The notes beneath the pieces are model-generated. The model was not told the DNA's origin, ran no database searches, and worked only from the letters and a program-made list of their open reading frames with translations. A DNA stretch of 64,000 nt, taken from the NCBI RefSeq assembly GCF_003337355.1, contig NZ_QPJW01000017.1, positions 1 to 64,000 of the forward strand, in the 5' to 3' direction. The DNA is from Fontibacillus phaseoli. GTDB lineage: Bacteria; Bacillota; Bacilli; Paenibacillales; Paenibacillaceae. Position 1 is the first letter of the stretch. The number at the start of each line of letters is the position of its first letter. A program made the translations under genes and the position numbers. Below are positions 17,486 through 29,168 of this stretch, piece by piece.

Positions 17486-18754
17486 TTACTGCCGCACTTT
17501 TACTCGCGCCAGTTCGGCAGGAGGGACATGGGTATAAGAACCAATGACCACATCCGGCAGCTCTTCCTGGAAAATTTCAATCATTTGTTTCATGCCGAGC
17601 ACATCTCCCTTGGCTTTGGGAATCAGCTCCAAATAGCTTTCGGGATCGATATTGAGGTTACGGAATTGAATCAGCTTCAATTTGGTCCGGCGGACAAATT
17701 CCACCATCGCCTCGATCTCTTCCTCCCGGTCGGTTACCCCGGGGAAGATCAAATAATTGATCGAGGTATAGACGCCTTGTTCGCCAGCATATTTCAAGGA
17801 TTTCTCCACGTTTGCCAAAGTATAACCGCGCGGCTTGTAATATGCATTGTAATGATCATCCAGGGCGCTAATCGTACTGACTCGCATCAGGTCAAGTCCG
17901 GCATCGACGATTCCGCGGATATGATCGCTGAGGCCGGCATTCGTATTGATATTGATATATCCCATAGCGGTTTTCCGGCGAACCTCACGGATCGATTCAA
18001 TAATCAACTTGGCCTGAGTAGACGGCTCCCCTTCACAACCTTGCCCGAAGCTAATGATGGAGTCCGGTGTCTTCAGATGCTCGAGCATAATCTCGACCAA
18101 TTCTTCCACGCGCGGCCGAAAGTCCATCCGCGTCTGCGGCGATACAAAGCCGCTGTCATCCGGTTGTTCCGAAATACAGCCGAAACATCCCGCATTACAG
18201 GAATAAGAAACCGGTACGGCTCCTTCCCAGCGGTTCAAGAACGTATTCGAAGCGGTCAAGCATTCGTAACCGAGCGCACAGTTGGAAAGATGGTCATAGA
18301 GCCGGTTCTCCGGATAACGTGATTTCAAAGTTTTTACCTGATTTTTCAGTTCGAGCGGATCACAATTCAGCGGATTCCACTTCTCCGGATCATCCGACAG
18401 ACGGGCAGTCACAAAAAACTGTCCGTCCTTCCATACAACCGCTGAATAGCCAAACAACGGGAGCTTATAATCCTTGTCCGTCTTAACATAACCGGGCAGG
18501 CAAAGCCGCGTAAACCCCTGGGGCAGCAAAGCCCCCACAGCCTGTACGTTGCCGGGCAGCGGCTTCATTTCCCCGGTATCGGGATCCATGCCGATCGGAC
18601 GGGTGCAAGGCAATCCGACCAGCGTCGCTCCTTCCGGCAGCGGAATCAGCTCATCTTCCATGATCTCAACGATCATATCCGCACTACGGGCCAACCCATA
18701 TAGCGAAGGATGATCGTACACTTGTCCTTGCTCATCTGCGTATACTAAATACAT
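17486..18754 (-). CDS. Radical SAM family protein of unknown substrate
   Basis: 422 residues. The iron-sulfur cluster motif is CNAGCFGC (CxxxCxxC, near residue 190), preceded by VPVSYS. A later GQGCEGEPS resembles the SAM-binding GGE strand. INTNAGLSDHIRGIVDAGLDLMRVS continues the barrel. The N-terminal 170 residues are unassigned, with additional Cys residues near LSNCALGYECL. AAAAGGAG precedes the ATG. It lies 29 bp after rho and may be cotranscribed with it. No partner enzyme is nearby, so the substrate cannot be named. Confidence 0.85.
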   Translation of the reverse strand: MYLVYADEQGQVYDHPSLYGLARSADMIVEIMEDELIPLPEGATLVGLPCTRPIGMDPDTGEMKPLPGNVQAVGALLPQGFTRLCLPGYVKTDKDYKLPLFGYSAVVWKDGQFFVTARLSDDPEKWNPLNCDPLELKNQVKTLKSRYPENRLYDHLSNCALGYECLTASNTFLNRWEGAVPVSYSCNAGCFGCISEQPDDSGFVSPQTRMDFRPRVEELVEIMLEHLKTPDSIISFGQGCEGEPSTQAKLIIESIREVRRKTAMGYININTNAGLSDHIRGIVDAGLDLMRVSTISALDDHYNAYYKPRGYTLANVEKSLKYAGEQGVYTSINYLIFPGVTDREEEIEAMVEFVRRTKLKLIQFRNLNIDPESYLELIPKAKGDVLGMKQMIEIFQEELPDVVIGSYTHVPPAELARVKVRQ

Positions 18755-18783
18755 GGTGTACTCCTTTTCAAGTGTTCGGGTCT

Positions 18784-20133
18784 TTAAACGCCCGAACCGT
18801 TTCCAGATCCGGAGGTCGATGATACGGTCCGGGCCGGACGCCGCGCACCGGTGCCACTACTGGAGCTTCCGTTGCCCGAAGCGGCATTTCCGGCGGCATC
18901 GAACGAAGCCAAAAACTCGGCGTTATTCTTACTGCCCCGCAGCTTTTTCAAGAACCCTTCCACAAAATCGTAGGAATCATTCATGTTTTTGCGGATCGAC
19001 CAGATCGTATCGAGTTCTTCCTTCGTCAACAGAACTTCTTCGCGACGCGTTCCTGAACGGCGGATATCGATCGCCGGGAAAATGCGGCGTTCCGCCAGCT
19101 TGCGATCCAAATGAAGCTCCATATTCCCGGTTCCCTTGAATTCCTCATAGATGATATCATCCATCCGCGAGCCCGTATCCACAAGTGCAGTAGCCAAAAT
19201 CGTCAAACTGCCACCCTCCTCCACATTCCGGGCCGAACCGAAAAAGCGTTTTGGCCGGTGGAATGCGGCCGGGTCAATCCCCCCGCTAAGCGTACGTCCG
19301 GACGGCGGAACTACCAGGTTGTATGCACGGGCAAGCCGGGTAATACTGTCCATCAGAATAACGACATCTTTCTTATGTTCAACCAAACGCAGCGCGCGCT
19401 GAAGGACAAGCTCCGCCACCTTGATATGATTCTCCGGCAATTCGTCAAACGTGGAAGCGATCACTTCGCCTTTGACGGAACGCTGCATATCGGTTACTTC
19501 CTCGGGACGTTCATCGATTAACAGTACGAATAACTCGATATCGGGGCGATTGGTAGAAATGCTATTGGCAATCTCTTTAAGCAGCAGCGTTTTCCCTGCC
19601 TTTGGCGGCGCTACGATCAAACCGCGCTGCCCCAGGCCGACGGGAGCGAGTACATCCATAATGCGGGTGGATAAATGGGTTGGGGATGTTTCAAGCACGA
19701 GCTTTTCCTGCGGATATAGAGGAGTTAATGCCGGGAAATGCAGACGTTCGGCGGCAATCGTAGGATTCTCGCCGTTTACCGCATTAACCTGCAGTAAGCC
19801 GAAATACCGCTCATTCTCTTTAGGAGTCCGACACTTGCCGGAGACCAAATCGCCGGTTCTAAGATCGAACTTGCGGATTTGCGAGGCGGAGATGTAGATA
19901 TCCTCCGTACTCGGCAAATAGTTGATCGGTCTAAGGAAGCCGTATCCTTCCGGCAGAATCTCCAGCACGCCTTCCATGAACATTAATCCGCTTTGCTCTG
20001 CCTGAGCTCTCAAAATGGCGAAAATTAATTCTTTCTTTTTTAACTGGCCGTAATAAGGAATTTGATGCTGCTTCGCGAGCTTGTACAGCTCAGTCAGCTT
20101 CAGCTCTTCCAAATCGGCAATTTGCAGATCCAT
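18784..20133 (-). CDS. rho: Transcription termination factor Rho
   Basis: 449 residues. N-terminal helical domain (LEELKLTELYKLAKQHQIP), a cold-shock-like RNA-binding domain (EGVLEILPEGYGFLRP, YISASQIRKFDLRTGD) and a hexameric RecA-type ATPase with Walker A APPKAGKTLLLKE, Walker B VVILMDSITRLARAYN and the Q-loop RTLSGGIDP. It ends with an unusual low-complexity Gly/Ser tail of about 35 residues (from AAGNAASGNGS), which typical Rho proteins lack. Conserved downstream of murA, as in Bacillus. Confidence 0.97.
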   Translation of the reverse strand: MDLQIADLEELKLTELYKLAKQHQIPYYGQLKKKELIFAILRAQAEQSGLMFMEGVLEILPEGYGFLRPINYLPSTEDIYISASQIRKFDLRTGDLVSGKCRTPKENERYFGLLQVNAVNGENPTIAAERLHFPALTPLYPQEKLVLETSPTHLSTRIMDVLAPVGLGQRGLIVAPPKAGKTLLLKEIANSISTNRPDIELFVLLIDERPEEVTDMQRSVKGEVIASTFDELPENHIKVAELVLQRALRLVEHKKDVVILMDSITRLARAYNLVVPPSGRTLSGGIDPAAFHRPKRFFGSARNVEEGGSLTILATALVDTGSRMDDIIYEEFKGTGNMELHLDRKLAERRIFPAIDIRRSGTRREEVLLTKEELDTIWSIRKNMNDSYDFVEGFLKKLRGSKNNAEFLASFDAAGNAASGNGSSSSGTGARRPARTVSSTSGSGNGSGV

Positions 20134-20284
20134 GTAAAAACCACCTATTCAATTTGATCGTTTCGAATAATGCAATACCCTATCATTTTCAAGAATGAAT
20201 CTATGAAGAATTAAGATTGCTAGAACTAGACTTATTATCATAGTATTACCCGTTCTCTGGGAACTTATGCCGAAAGAAGCGGGC

Positions 20285-21538
20285 TTATTCCACCTGACGC
20301 CATACGTCCGCACCCAACGCGCGAAGATTCGTAACCAGGTTGTCGTATCCGCGGTCGATCAATTCTACGCCGGATACTTCGGTTACACCGCCATCCACGG
20401 TCAGACCGGCAATGACCAGCGCAGCTCCGGCACGCAAGTCGGCGGCCTTTACCTTTGCAGCGTTGAGCGGTCCGCCCTCTATGACAGCCGAGCGTCCTTC
20501 GACGCGAATTTTCGCGCCCATTCTAACCAGTTCCGGCACGTGTTTGAACCGGTTGCTGTAGACAAAATCGCTGAGAATACTCACACCGTCAGCCTGGGTC
20601 AGCAAACTGGTCATCGGCGACTGCATATCGGTCGGGAAACCGGGATAAACCAGCGCCTTTACATCCACATGTTCATATTTTGCCGCGCCAATAACACGAA
20701 TTGATTCGTCCAACTCTTCAACACTGACGCCCATTTCCAGCAATTTCGCCGTAAGGGCCTCCAGGTGCTTCGGAATGACTCCGTCAATGATAACGTCCCC
20801 GCGCGTCGCTGCCGCAGCAATCATATAAGTTCCCGCCTGAATGCGGTCCGGGATAATCGAATGTCGGCAGCCCTTCAGTTTGGCTACTCCCTCAATGCGG
20901 ATCGTTTCGGTACCGGCGCCTTTTATGCTCGCGCCCATGGAGTTCAATAAAGTTGCTACATCTATAATCTCAGGCTCTTTGGCCGCATTTTCGATAATTG
21001 TTAAGCCTTTGGCTCGCGTTGCAGCCAGCATGATATTAATAGTCGCCCCTACGCTGCAAACATCAAGATAAATCTTCGCGCCGCGTAGTTCCTTGGCATG
21101 CAAATGAATCGCCCCGTGTTCATTACTTACGGTAGCGCCTAAAGCTTCAAAGCCTTTGATATGCTGATCGATCGGCCGTGGTTCAAAATTGCAACCGCCA
21201 GGCAATCCGATCGTCGCTTCGTTAAAACGTCCCAGCAGTGCCCCCATCATATAGTAGGAAGCACGCAGCTTCTTGACGGGCCCGTTCGGCATAGGAATCG
21301 ATTTTATATCGGAAGGGTCAATTTTCATCTGACTGTCTTCCCAAGATACGCGGGCACCCAGCTCTTCCAGAATCACCGAATACACGGCGACATCGCTGAG
21401 ATGGGGCAGGTTATCAAGCACTACTTCGGATTCAGCCAAAATTGCGGCAGGTATGAGCGCGATCGCACTATTCTTTGCACCGCTGATCGATACTGTGCCG
21501 TGCAGCGGCCGTCCGCCGCTGATCATTAATTTCTCCAT
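20285..21538 (-). CDS. murA: UDP-N-acetylglucosamine 1-carboxyvinyltransferase
   Basis: 417 residues from ATG 21538 (AGGGGG upstream). Transfers enolpyruvate to UDP-GlcNAc, the first committed step of peptidoglycan synthesis. Seen: [18 protein letters not shown] at the N terminus, the active-site Cys loop [13 protein letters not shown] and C-terminal [11 protein letters not shown]. The neighbourhood (fba upstream, rho downstream) matches the second Firmicute paralogue (MurZ/MurAB). The active-site Cys implies fosfomycin sensitivity. Confidence 0.95.
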   Translation of the reverse strand: MEKLMISGGRPLHGTVSISGAKNSAIALIPAAILAESEVVLDNLPHLSDVAVYSVILEELGARVSWEDSQMKIDPSDIKSIPMPNGPVKKLRASYYMMGALLGRFNEATIGLPGGCNFEPRPIDQHIKGFEALGATVSNEHGAIHLHAKELRGAKIYLDVCSVGATINIMLAATRAKGLTIIENAAKEPEIIDVATLLNSMGASIKGAGTETIRIEGVAKLKGCRHSIIPDRIQAGTYMIAAAATRGDVIIDGVIPKHLEALTAKLLEMGVSVEELDESIRVIGAAKYEHVDVKALVYPGFPTDMQSPMTSLLTQADGVSILSDFVYSNRFKHVPELVRMGAKIRVEGRSAVIEGGPLNAAKVKAADLRAGAALVIAGLTVDGGVTEVSGVELIDRGYDNLVTNLRALGADVWRQVE

Positions 21539-21654
21539 AAGCTCAAGGGTCCCCCTACGTATAATGCAGCCGAAAATCGGCAAGTGACTCTTTACAATCT
21601 AGAGATAATTCAAAATTAGGACAAGTGGAAACTTTTAGCTGTGAAAATGGAAAG

Positions 21655-21672
21655 ACACCGTCTAGGCGGTGT
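21655..21672 (-). terminator. Weak terminator after fba
   Basis: ACACCG (21655-21660) pairs with CGGTGT (21667-21672) with a six-base loop, followed leftwards by CTTTCCATTTTC. It lies about 45 bp after the fba stop and before murA. Confidence 0.55.
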
Positions 21673-21717
21673 GCTCTCCAAAATCACCCTATTTAACTGG
21701 AATATTCAGCAGTAAAA

Positions 21718-22572
21718 TTACGCTTTGTTGTTGGAACCAAACTCGCGAATTTTACCGACAACGGTCGCTTTGATAGCATCGCGGCCTGGAACGATAAATT
21801 TACGCGGATCATAAGCATCCGGCTTAGCAGCCAATACTTCGCGAACTGCTTTAGTGAATGCAATTTGGTTCTCGGTATTTACGTTAATTTTGGAAGTACC
21901 GAGCGAAATGGATTTTTGGATATCATGCGTAGGAATGCCTGTACCACCATGAAGAACGAGCGGAAGCTTAACAGCATCGCGAATTTCTTCCATTTCTTTA
22001 AAGCCCAGGTTTGGTTCGCCAAGGTAAGGACCATGAACGGAACCCAGAGCCGGAGCCAATGTATCGATACCTGTTTCCTTCACGATGCGAACGCATTCTT
22101 GCAAGTCGGCATATTGGATACCACCGATTACGTCGTCTTCCTGTCCGCCAACCGTACCTACTTCAGCTTCAACGGAAACCCCTTTGGCATGAGCATAATC
22201 AACGACTTTTTTCGTCATTTCGATGTTCTCGTCAATCGGATGATGGGAACCGTCGATCATAACGGAAGTAAAGCCTGCGTCAATCGCCTCTTTACATTTG
22301 TCGAAGCTGGAACCATGGTCAAGGTGAATTGCAACAGGAACTGTGATTTTCATGTCATGCAACAAGCCTTCCACCATTTTAACAACGGTATAGAACCCGC
22401 CCATATGGCGTGCTGCGCCTTCGGAAACACCGAGAATTACAGGCGATTTTTCTTCTTCTGCTGCAGCAAGGATCGCTTGCGTCCACTCGAGGTTGTTAAT
22501 ATTGTATTGACCTACTGCGTATTTCCCCTCAAGCGCTTTGTTCAACATGTCTGTCATAGATACTAATGGCAT
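21718..22572 (-). CDS. fbaA: Class II fructose-bisphosphate aldolase
   Basis: 284 residues. Zinc-dependent cleavage of fructose 1,6-bisphosphate in glycolysis. Zinc ligands in AIHLDHGSS, plus [25 protein letters not shown] and [10 protein letters not shown]; phosphate-binding [12 protein letters not shown] 22572 follows TAGGAGG; the frame extends 16 codons upstream but the site falls inside that extension. An extended -10 TGGTATAAT lies about 65 bp upstream (22634-22642). Between spo0F and murA, as in Bacillus. Confidence 0.97.
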   Translation of the reverse strand: MPLVSMTDMLNKALEGKYAVGQYNINNLEWTQAILAAAEEEKSPVILGVSEGAARHMGGFYTVVKMVEGLLHDMKITVPVAIHLDHGSSFDKCKEAIDAGFTSVMIDGSHHPIDENIEMTKKVVDYAHAKGVSVEAEVGTVGGQEDDVIGGIQYADLQECVRIVKETGIDTLAPALGSVHGPYLGEPNLGFKEMEEIRDAVKLPLVLHGGTGIPTHDIQKSISLGTSKINVNTENQIAFTKAVREVLAAKPDAYDPRKFIVPGRDAIKATVVGKIREFGSNNKA

Positions 22573-22763
22573 GGGTTTCAATCCTCCTAAGGATGTTGGA
22601 TTATCTTTCTTAGCCGACATTCACACATTTTTTATTATACCACACCTTGACAAAATTACTAATAGAGGTTGGCCAAAAGTCATCTTTTGATCACTAGGGA
22701 AATTCAAGTCGAATATTCTCTCTTTCTTAATAGAACTTTTATTGCAAATAAGGGTCCGCTAAT

Positions 22764-22791
22764 GAAAAAAAGAACCCCGATAAAGGGGTTC
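22764..22791 (-). terminator. Terminator of spo0F
   Basis: GAACCCC (22772-22778) pairs with GGGGTTC (22785-22791). The leftward tail is TTTTTTTCATT. It lies just downstream of the spo0F stop. Confidence 0.92.
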
Positions 22792-22801
22792 TCATAAATT
22801 T

Positions 22802-23179
22802 CTAGAGCACAGAGCCGCTCTTCAACTGCATATTTACCGCCACTCGCATTTCATCAATATCAAATGGTTTGGTAAAGTGCATTAACGCTCCGAGTTCGGT
22901 GGCTTCCTTGATCATATCCAGCTCTCCGTATGCCGTCATCATAATCACCTTGATAGCCGGGTTGACCTCCTTGATGTGCTTGAGAATTTCAAGCCCGTCC
23001 ATGCCCGGGATTTTCATGTCGAGCAGCACCAGATCAGGCGAATCGCTGCGGACAATTTCCAGGGCAAGCTTGCCGTTGGCCGCTTGGTAAGTCTTATACC
23101 CCTCACTGCTGAATACTTCCATCAACAAAATACGGATACCGTTTTGATCATCGACAATCAACACCTTCTTCTCTTCCAC
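22802..23179 (-). CDS. spo0F: Sporulation phosphotransferase response regulator Spo0F
   Basis: 125 residues. Single receiver domain that relays phosphate from sporulation kinases to Spo0B and Spo0[20 protein letters not shown], phospho-acceptor [32 protein letters not shown] and [10 protein letters not shown] are almost word for word B. subtilis Spo0F. The start is GTG at 23179 with GTAGGAGGG seven bases upstream; the frame runs 35 codons further up without a ribosome site. Next to fba and pyrG, as in Bacillus. Confidence 0.97.
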   Translation of the reverse strand: MEEKKVLIVDDQNGIRILLMEVFSSEGYKTYQAANGKLALEIVRSDSPDLVLLDMKIPGMDGLEILKHIKEVNPAIKVIMMTAYGELDMIKEATELGALMHFTKPFDIDEMRVAVNMQLKSGSVL

Positions 23180-23343
23180 AGAAAACCCTCCTACGAGTTC
23201 CACCCTTGTAATTCTTATATTGTAATAATTCGCCTTCATTTTGGAAATCCCTTCTAAATTGGAAAAAAGAGACTCAAAAAACATATCAACGTTATTTACA
23301 ACTAAAAATTACATCGTTTTAAGGAAGAGAACGTACTGCGGCA

Positions 23344-24948
<1,605 letters not shown>

Positions 24949-25094
24949 TCAAAAACCTCCTAAATTAGTACGGGTTCCTTCAAAAATGTCTTGCTGCCCG
25001 AATGCCCCCGGCAAAGCCTCAGGCAATTCGGATTTCAGGCGACTTTAGATCAATATAGCGTAACCCATTCTGCAAAAAAACATAGCGAAATGGG

Positions 25095-25140
25095 CATAAA
25101 AAAACAAAAAAGTGACACCCGAACAGGTCGGGGCACTTTT
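25095..25140 (-). terminator. Terminator of rpoE
   Basis: AAAAGTG (25108-25114) pairs with CACTTTT (25134-25140), with an inner CCCGA/TCGGG stem. The leftward tail is TTTTTTGTTTTTTT. The remaining ~150 bp to pyrG holds its leader; a possible second stem (CCGAAT/ATTCGG near 25005-25040) has no immediate T tract. Confidence 0.82.
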
Positions 25141-25260
25141 GAATGAATACATATTTATTGGTTTGAATCATAAGCCCATGCAATAGTTTACCCGTTACCC
25201 ACCCCTCTGTCAAGTGAAGGGCGGGGTGCAAAATGGTGAACATTTGACCGGGCCTCTTAT

Positions 25261-25824
25261 TTATTTGTTTTCTTCGTCCTCGGCAAATTCTTCTTCCTCT
25301 TCGGCGTCGTCCGAGTCTTCTTCTTCCTCGTCCAACTCCTCATCACCAAGAATCGTATCTTCCTCTACTTCTTCAACGTCATCATCGTCGTCGTCGGAGA
25401 ACAAATCGTCGTCCGAATCTTCGTCAACAGCGTCGTAATCATCATCTTCCTCGTCAGAAGTAAATGTATCTTCTTCTTCCGTGAAATCATCGTCCAGATC
25501 GTCATCGTCATCGTTAATAATGCGCGGACGCTTGGCATTGCCGACTGGATCTTCGGAACGTTCGATCGGATACCAGCGTTTAAGGCCCCACAAGTTGGTG
25601 CCGACGCAAGCAAAACGGCCGTCGATATTAATTTCCGTATACAGTTGCGCAATCGCATTGTTGATTTCTTCCTCGGACATGCCGCGGACTTTTGCTACCT
25701 CATTCATAAGGTCACGGTAATAATGCGGCGTATTCGCAGCTTTCAGAATCATAAAGGCCAAGTCGACCATCGGAACCTCGTGCACTTTTTCCGGGTCAAT
25801 TTTCAAATTGAGTGGGGTACTCAC
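25261..25824 (-). CDS. rpoE: RNA polymerase delta subunit
   Basis: 187 residues from GTG 25824 (AGAGGAAG ten bases upstream). The N-terminal HARE-HTH-type domain (about 10-85: VPMVDLAFMILKAANTPHYYRDLMNEVAKV) is followed by GLKRWYPIERSEDP. The C-terminal tail of about 85 residues is almost all Asp and Glu. The acidic tail displaces RNA and speeds recycling of polymerase. Conserved upstream of pyrG in Bacillales. Confidence 0.96.
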   Translation of the reverse strand: MSTPLNLKIDPEKVHEVPMVDLAFMILKAANTPHYYRDLMNEVAKVRGMSEEEINNAIAQLYTEINIDGRFACVGTNLWGLKRWYPIERSEDPVGNAKRPRIINDDDDDLDDDFTEEEDTFTSDEEDDDYDAVDEDSDDDLFSDDDDDDVEEVEEDTILGDEELDEEEEDSDDAEEEEEFAEDEENK

Positions 25825-25975
25825 GTAACGGACACTTCCTCTCACGCATTGTTCACAAAAAGATTGATTTCCTAACTAACATATCCATATCACAAAATAG
25901 TAAACCTTATTTGCCATTAAAAAGCAAGTTTTTAGTTGTGCCCATACCATGTCATATTCCATTCAAACATCCCGG

Positions 25976-26012
25976 AAATTAAAAAGGGGCGTGAACTTTC
26001 GTTCGCCGCCCC
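25976..26012 (-). terminator. Orphan intrinsic terminator upstream of rpoE
   Basis: GGGGCG-T-GAAC (25986-25996) pairs with GTTC-GC-CGCCCC (26001-26012). Leftwards it runs into TTTTTAATTT. No leftward gene lies immediately before it, so it ends either a small RNA or a premature rpoE leader transcript. Confidence 0.72.
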
Positions 26013-26271
26013 CTGACTGTATCCACTTCGAACGGAATTGAACCTTCCCTCCGAAGGATGTTGAAAGCCTAAAAGACCTTCACCATATCCTATGTCCAGT
26101 TTTCTGCTTTGACACGGTGAATGAGGGCCCAACTTGATAAATAAAAGCGATTTCTTTACGCACACATGCAAGTGAGGCCCATTTTGCAAGGAGCAGGGCC
26201 TCTTTCCCATTCAGGCTGTAGGGTGCTGTCATACAATACTGCAACACGCTTCGTCAGGAGGGCTACTCATA
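26013..26271. other. Structured non-coding stretch, possible small RNA on the minus strand
   Basis: There is no convincing gene here. The leftward strand can form GAGGCCC/GGGCCTC (26174-26180 with 26196-26202), a CCTTCGGAGGGAAGG-type stem near 26050 and the terminator at 25986-26012. A 92-codon leftward frame crosses it but also runs through the terminator and lacks a ribosome site. I cannot match it to a known RNA family. Confidence 0.4.
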
Positions 26272-27438
26272 ATGGACTACTCCAGCTTCCTGCGGTATTT
26301 GAATGAACACATCGACACCTCCGGAAAAAGCGGCCGCCGCATTATCCGCTTTCCGCATCCTACGCTATTTGCCGAATTCGTGAAACAACTTCGAGCACGA
26401 AGACGCCAATATCCGGCCTTACGGCGGGTACGCACCTCCTCGTTGCTTCAGGCTTTTTTTTGCCCCTTGCCTCTGCCGGGGGGAGAAGCCTGGAGACGAT
26501 TCGGTCTGCTCGTCGAGGAAGATGCCCGGGTTGCCGTGCACTCCGCCGCGGTCCCAAGCAAAGAACTACCCACAGGCACCCCATGGGGGGTGCGGCATAT
26601 TGGCGCTCCGGACGCCTGGTCGGTCTCGACAGGCAATCAGGTCCGCATCGGTGTCATTGATACGGGAGCCGATTTTAATCATCCCGATCTCCGGCATTCG
26701 CTTGCAAGAGGCGTCAATCTGTTGAACCAAATGAGTCTTCCTTTCGATGATAACGGCCATGGCACGCACATCGCCGGAACCATCGCCGCCTCGGGCGGCT
26801 CCAAAAGCATGATGGGTGTTGCTCCCCGTTCCCTGATCTATCCTGTAAAAGCGTTTGATCACAACGGCTCCGCCTATGTATCCGATATTATCCTCGGCAT
26901 AGACTGGTGCGTTCAAAACCGTATGAACATCATCAATATGAGCTTTGGCATGAAGAGCAAAAGCCAGTCCTTGCAGAACACCATTCGCAAGGCCTACAAC
27001 GCAGGCATTGTCGTCGTAGCCTCCTCAGGCAATGACAAAAAAAGCAGAGGCGCCGATTATCCGGCCCGGTATCCCCATACCATCTCCGTCGGGGCTACCG
27101 GCAAGGACGGACGAATTGCGCCCTTCAGCAATCACGGCCCCCGCATCGATATTTACGCACCGGGGGAAAAGGTCAAATCATGCTGGCTTGGCGGAGGCTA
27201 TCGCGAGATGAACGGCACCTCCATGGCGACCTCCCATGTCAGCGGATCGATCGCCCTGCTTCTGGCCCATCGGCCGGGGTTGTCGCCGGGGGAGATCAAA
27301 AGGCGGTTGCGTCGCACAGCCCGCCCTCTATATTCCCCGTCGTCCAAGACGAAGCTCGGCGCCGGAGAAGTCAACGCCGCCCGCCTGTTGCGCGGCAAGC
27401 CGGCCGCAGCCAGCAAAAAACCGTCAGGGAGATCCTAG
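26272..27438 (+). CDS. Subtilisin-like S8 serine protease without a signal peptide
   Basis: 388 residues. The catalytic triad is intact: Asp in IGVIDTGADF (about 131), His in NGHGTHIAGT (about 163) and Ser in NGTSMATSHVSG (about 323), with the oxyanion Asn in VVVASSGND. No N-terminal hydrophobic segment; instead a basic leader of about 100 residues (RRIIRFPHP, RARRRQY) that may be a pro-domain. This suggests an intracellular or unconventionally exported enzyme. GGAGGG precedes the ATG. It is the only rightward gene in a leftward housekeeping run. Its stop codon lies in the loop of the downstream terminator. Confidence 0.9.
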   Translation: MDYSSFLRYLNEHIDTSGKSGRRIIRFPHPTLFAEFVKQLRARRRQYPALRRVRTSSLLQAFFCPLPLPGGEAWRRFGLLVEEDARVAVHSAAVPSKELPTGTPWGVRHIGAPDAWSVSTGNQVRIGVIDTGADFNHPDLRHSLARGVNLLNQMSLPFDDNGHGTHIAGTIAASGGSKSMMGVAPRSLIYPVKAFDHNGSAYVSDIILGIDWCVQNRMNIINMSFGMKSKSQSLQNTIRKAYNAGIVVVASSGNDKKSRGADYPARYPHTISVGATGKDGRIAPFSNHGPRIDIYAPGEKVKSCWLGGGYREMNGTSMATSHVSGSIALLLAHRPGLSPGEIKRRLRRTARPLYSPSSKTKLGAGEVNAARLLRGKPAAASKKPSGRS

Positions 27439-27453
27439 TCCCTGACGGTTTTT
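27417..27453. terminator. Bidirectional terminator overlapping the protease stop codon
   Basis: AAACCGTCAGGGA (27418-27430) pairs with TCCCTGACGGTTT (27439-27451), with T runs on both sides. The TAG of the protease gene (27436-27438) lies in the loop. It also serves argS from the other side. Confidence 0.92.
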
Positions 27454-27485
27454 GTCAATCACGGCTGCCACAGGCGCGTGATGGG

Positions 27486-29165
27486 CTACATCCGCTCCGG
27501 CGCGGATACGCCGATCAGCTTCAGCACATTCGCGATGACCGTGCGAACGGCACCCAACAGCACGAGGCGCGCTGCGGTTTGCTCCGCGTCTTCCGTAATG
27601 ACGCGCTCCGCTCTGTAATAGCTGTGGAGCATGGCGGAAAGCTCATACACATAGCGCACGAGGCGATGCGGAGCATAGTTCTCGGCCGCGACGCCGATTT
27701 CTTCCGGTAGCTCGCCCATTTTCCGCAGCAAATCATATTCGTGTTCCGCCGTCAATTTTTGCAGGTTTACGCTATCTGGAGCCGGAATCGCAACGCCTTG
27801 TTCTTCCGCTTGACGGAAAATGCTGCAAATCCGTGCATGGGCATATTGCACGTAATACACCGGATTCTCATTAGATGTCGAAATGGCAAGGTCCATATCG
27901 AAATCAAGATGCGAGTCCATGCTACGCATCGTAAAGAAGTAGCGGATAGCGTCGACGCCAACTTCATCCATCAGGTCGACCATCGTCACCGCTTTACCGG
28001 TCCGTTTCGACATTTTCACCTTTTCGCCGTCTTGGAACAGGCTGACCATCTGGGCGATCAATACCGTCAATTTCGCCGGATCGTTGCCGATGGCCTGCAT
28101 CGCCGCCTTAACGCGGGGAATGTAGCCGTGATGATCGGCGCCCCAGATGTTGATCATCTGATCAAAGCCGCGGTCGTATTTATTCCGGTGATAGGCAATA
28201 TCCGGCGTCAAATACGTATAGGTGCCATCGTTCTTGACGAGAACGCGGTCCTTGTCGTCCCCGTATTGTGTCGTCCGCAGCCAGGTCGCACCTTCCTGCT
28301 CGTAAGTCTGGCCTTTGTCACTCAGTTCCTTCAACGAGGCCTCGACTTGACCGTTCTCGTACAGCGACGTTTCGCTGAACCAGACGTCAAAACCGACGCG
28401 GAATCGTCCGAGATCGCGCTGAATCTTCGCCAGTTCTTTCTCCAAGCCGTATTTCCGCAAGAAGGCCTCGCGTTCTTCGGGAGACTGCGACAACAGCAAG
28501 TCGCCTTTCTCGGCAGCGAGCTCCTTGGCAAAACCTTTAATATCCTCGCCGTGGTAACCATCCTCCGGCATTTCGGCATCCTGGCCCAGCTCTTGCAGAT
28601 ACCGCGCTTCAATCGATTTGCTCAGGTTGGCCACCTGATTGCCCGCATCATTAATGTAGTATTCCCGGGTTACTTGATAACCGGCAAAATCAAGCACGTT
28701 GCAAAGCGCATCGCCCACAGCGGCCCCGCGGGCATGTCCAAGGTGCAGGCTGCCCGTAGGGTTGGCGCTGACGAATTCGACTTGAACCTTTTGCCCTTTG
28801 CCGGCGTCAATGCGGCCGTAATTCTCTCCTTGAGCGTAAACTTGGAGAGCGATCGGGTAGAGATAGCTTTTGCCGAGCGTAAAATTGATAAAGCCCGGTC
28901 CTGCAATCTCGGCTTTCTCGATTCCCGCCTTGGCATAATCCAGATGGCTTAGGATTTCCTCCGCGATTTGGCGCGGATTTTTCTTTGCGATCCGGGACAG
29001 CTGCATGGCCGCATTTGTAGCCAGATCTCCGTGGGCCTTGTCTTTAGGCACTTCAAGCACGATGACCGGTATTTCTTCGCGCTGCGCCAGCCCGGCGCCG
29101 GTAATGGCTTCAATAACGGCCTCTTTCAAGGTCTGATTGATTTGTTCCAACGGATTTTGACTCAT
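27486..29165 (-). CDS. argS: Arginyl-tRNA synthetase
   Basis: 559 residues. Class I synthetase with N-terminal Add1 domain, HIGH motif as [12 protein letters not shown] (about 133-144), [17 protein letters not shown] (KMSKS-type loop) and a C-terminal anticodon-binding all-helical domain ([22 protein letters not shown]). It follows the ywiB gene with only a few bases between stop and ATG, so the two are coupled as in B. subtilis. Confidence 0.98.
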   Translation of the reverse strand: MSQNPLEQINQTLKEAVIEAITGAGLAQREEIPVIVLEVPKDKAHGDLATNAAMQLSRIAKKNPRQIAEEILSHLDYAKAGIEKAEIAGPGFINFTLGKSYLYPIALQVYAQGENYGRIDAGKGQKVQVEFVSANPTGSLHLGHARGAAVGDALCNVLDFAGYQVTREYYINDAGNQVANLSKSIEARYLQELGQDAEMPEDGYHGEDIKGFAKELAAEKGDLLLSQSPEEREAFLRKYGLEKELAKIQRDLGRFRVGFDVWFSETSLYENGQVEASLKELSDKGQTYEQEGATWLRTTQYGDDKDRVLVKNDGTYTYLTPDIAYHRNKYDRGFDQMINIWGADHHGYIPRVKAAMQAIGNDPAKLTVLIAQMVSLFQDGEKVKMSKRTGKAVTMVDLMDEVGVDAIRYFFTMRSMDSHLDFDMDLAISTSNENPVYYVQYAHARICSIFRQAEEQGVAIPAPDSVNLQKLTAEHEYDLLRKMGELPEEIGVAAENYAPHRLVRYVYELSAMLHSYYRAERVITEDAEQTAARLVLLGAVRTVIANVLKLIGVSAPERM

Positions 29166-29168
29166 GAT

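Noticed and set aside
25141-25260. Riboswitch or T-box near pyrG/rpoE
   Set aside because: No T-box AGGGTGGTACCGCG-type motif or known aptamer core was seen, and the GGGC start of the Bacillus pyrG attenuator could not be placed.
26035-26060. tRNA T-arm-like GGTTCAATTCC on the leftward strand
   Set aside because: No acceptor stem, anticodon arm or CCA-type end could be placed around it.
25932-26210. 92-codon leftward open frame upstream of rpoE
   Set aside because: It runs through a strong terminator hairpin, has no ribosome site and reads as low-quality sequence with no recognisable motif.
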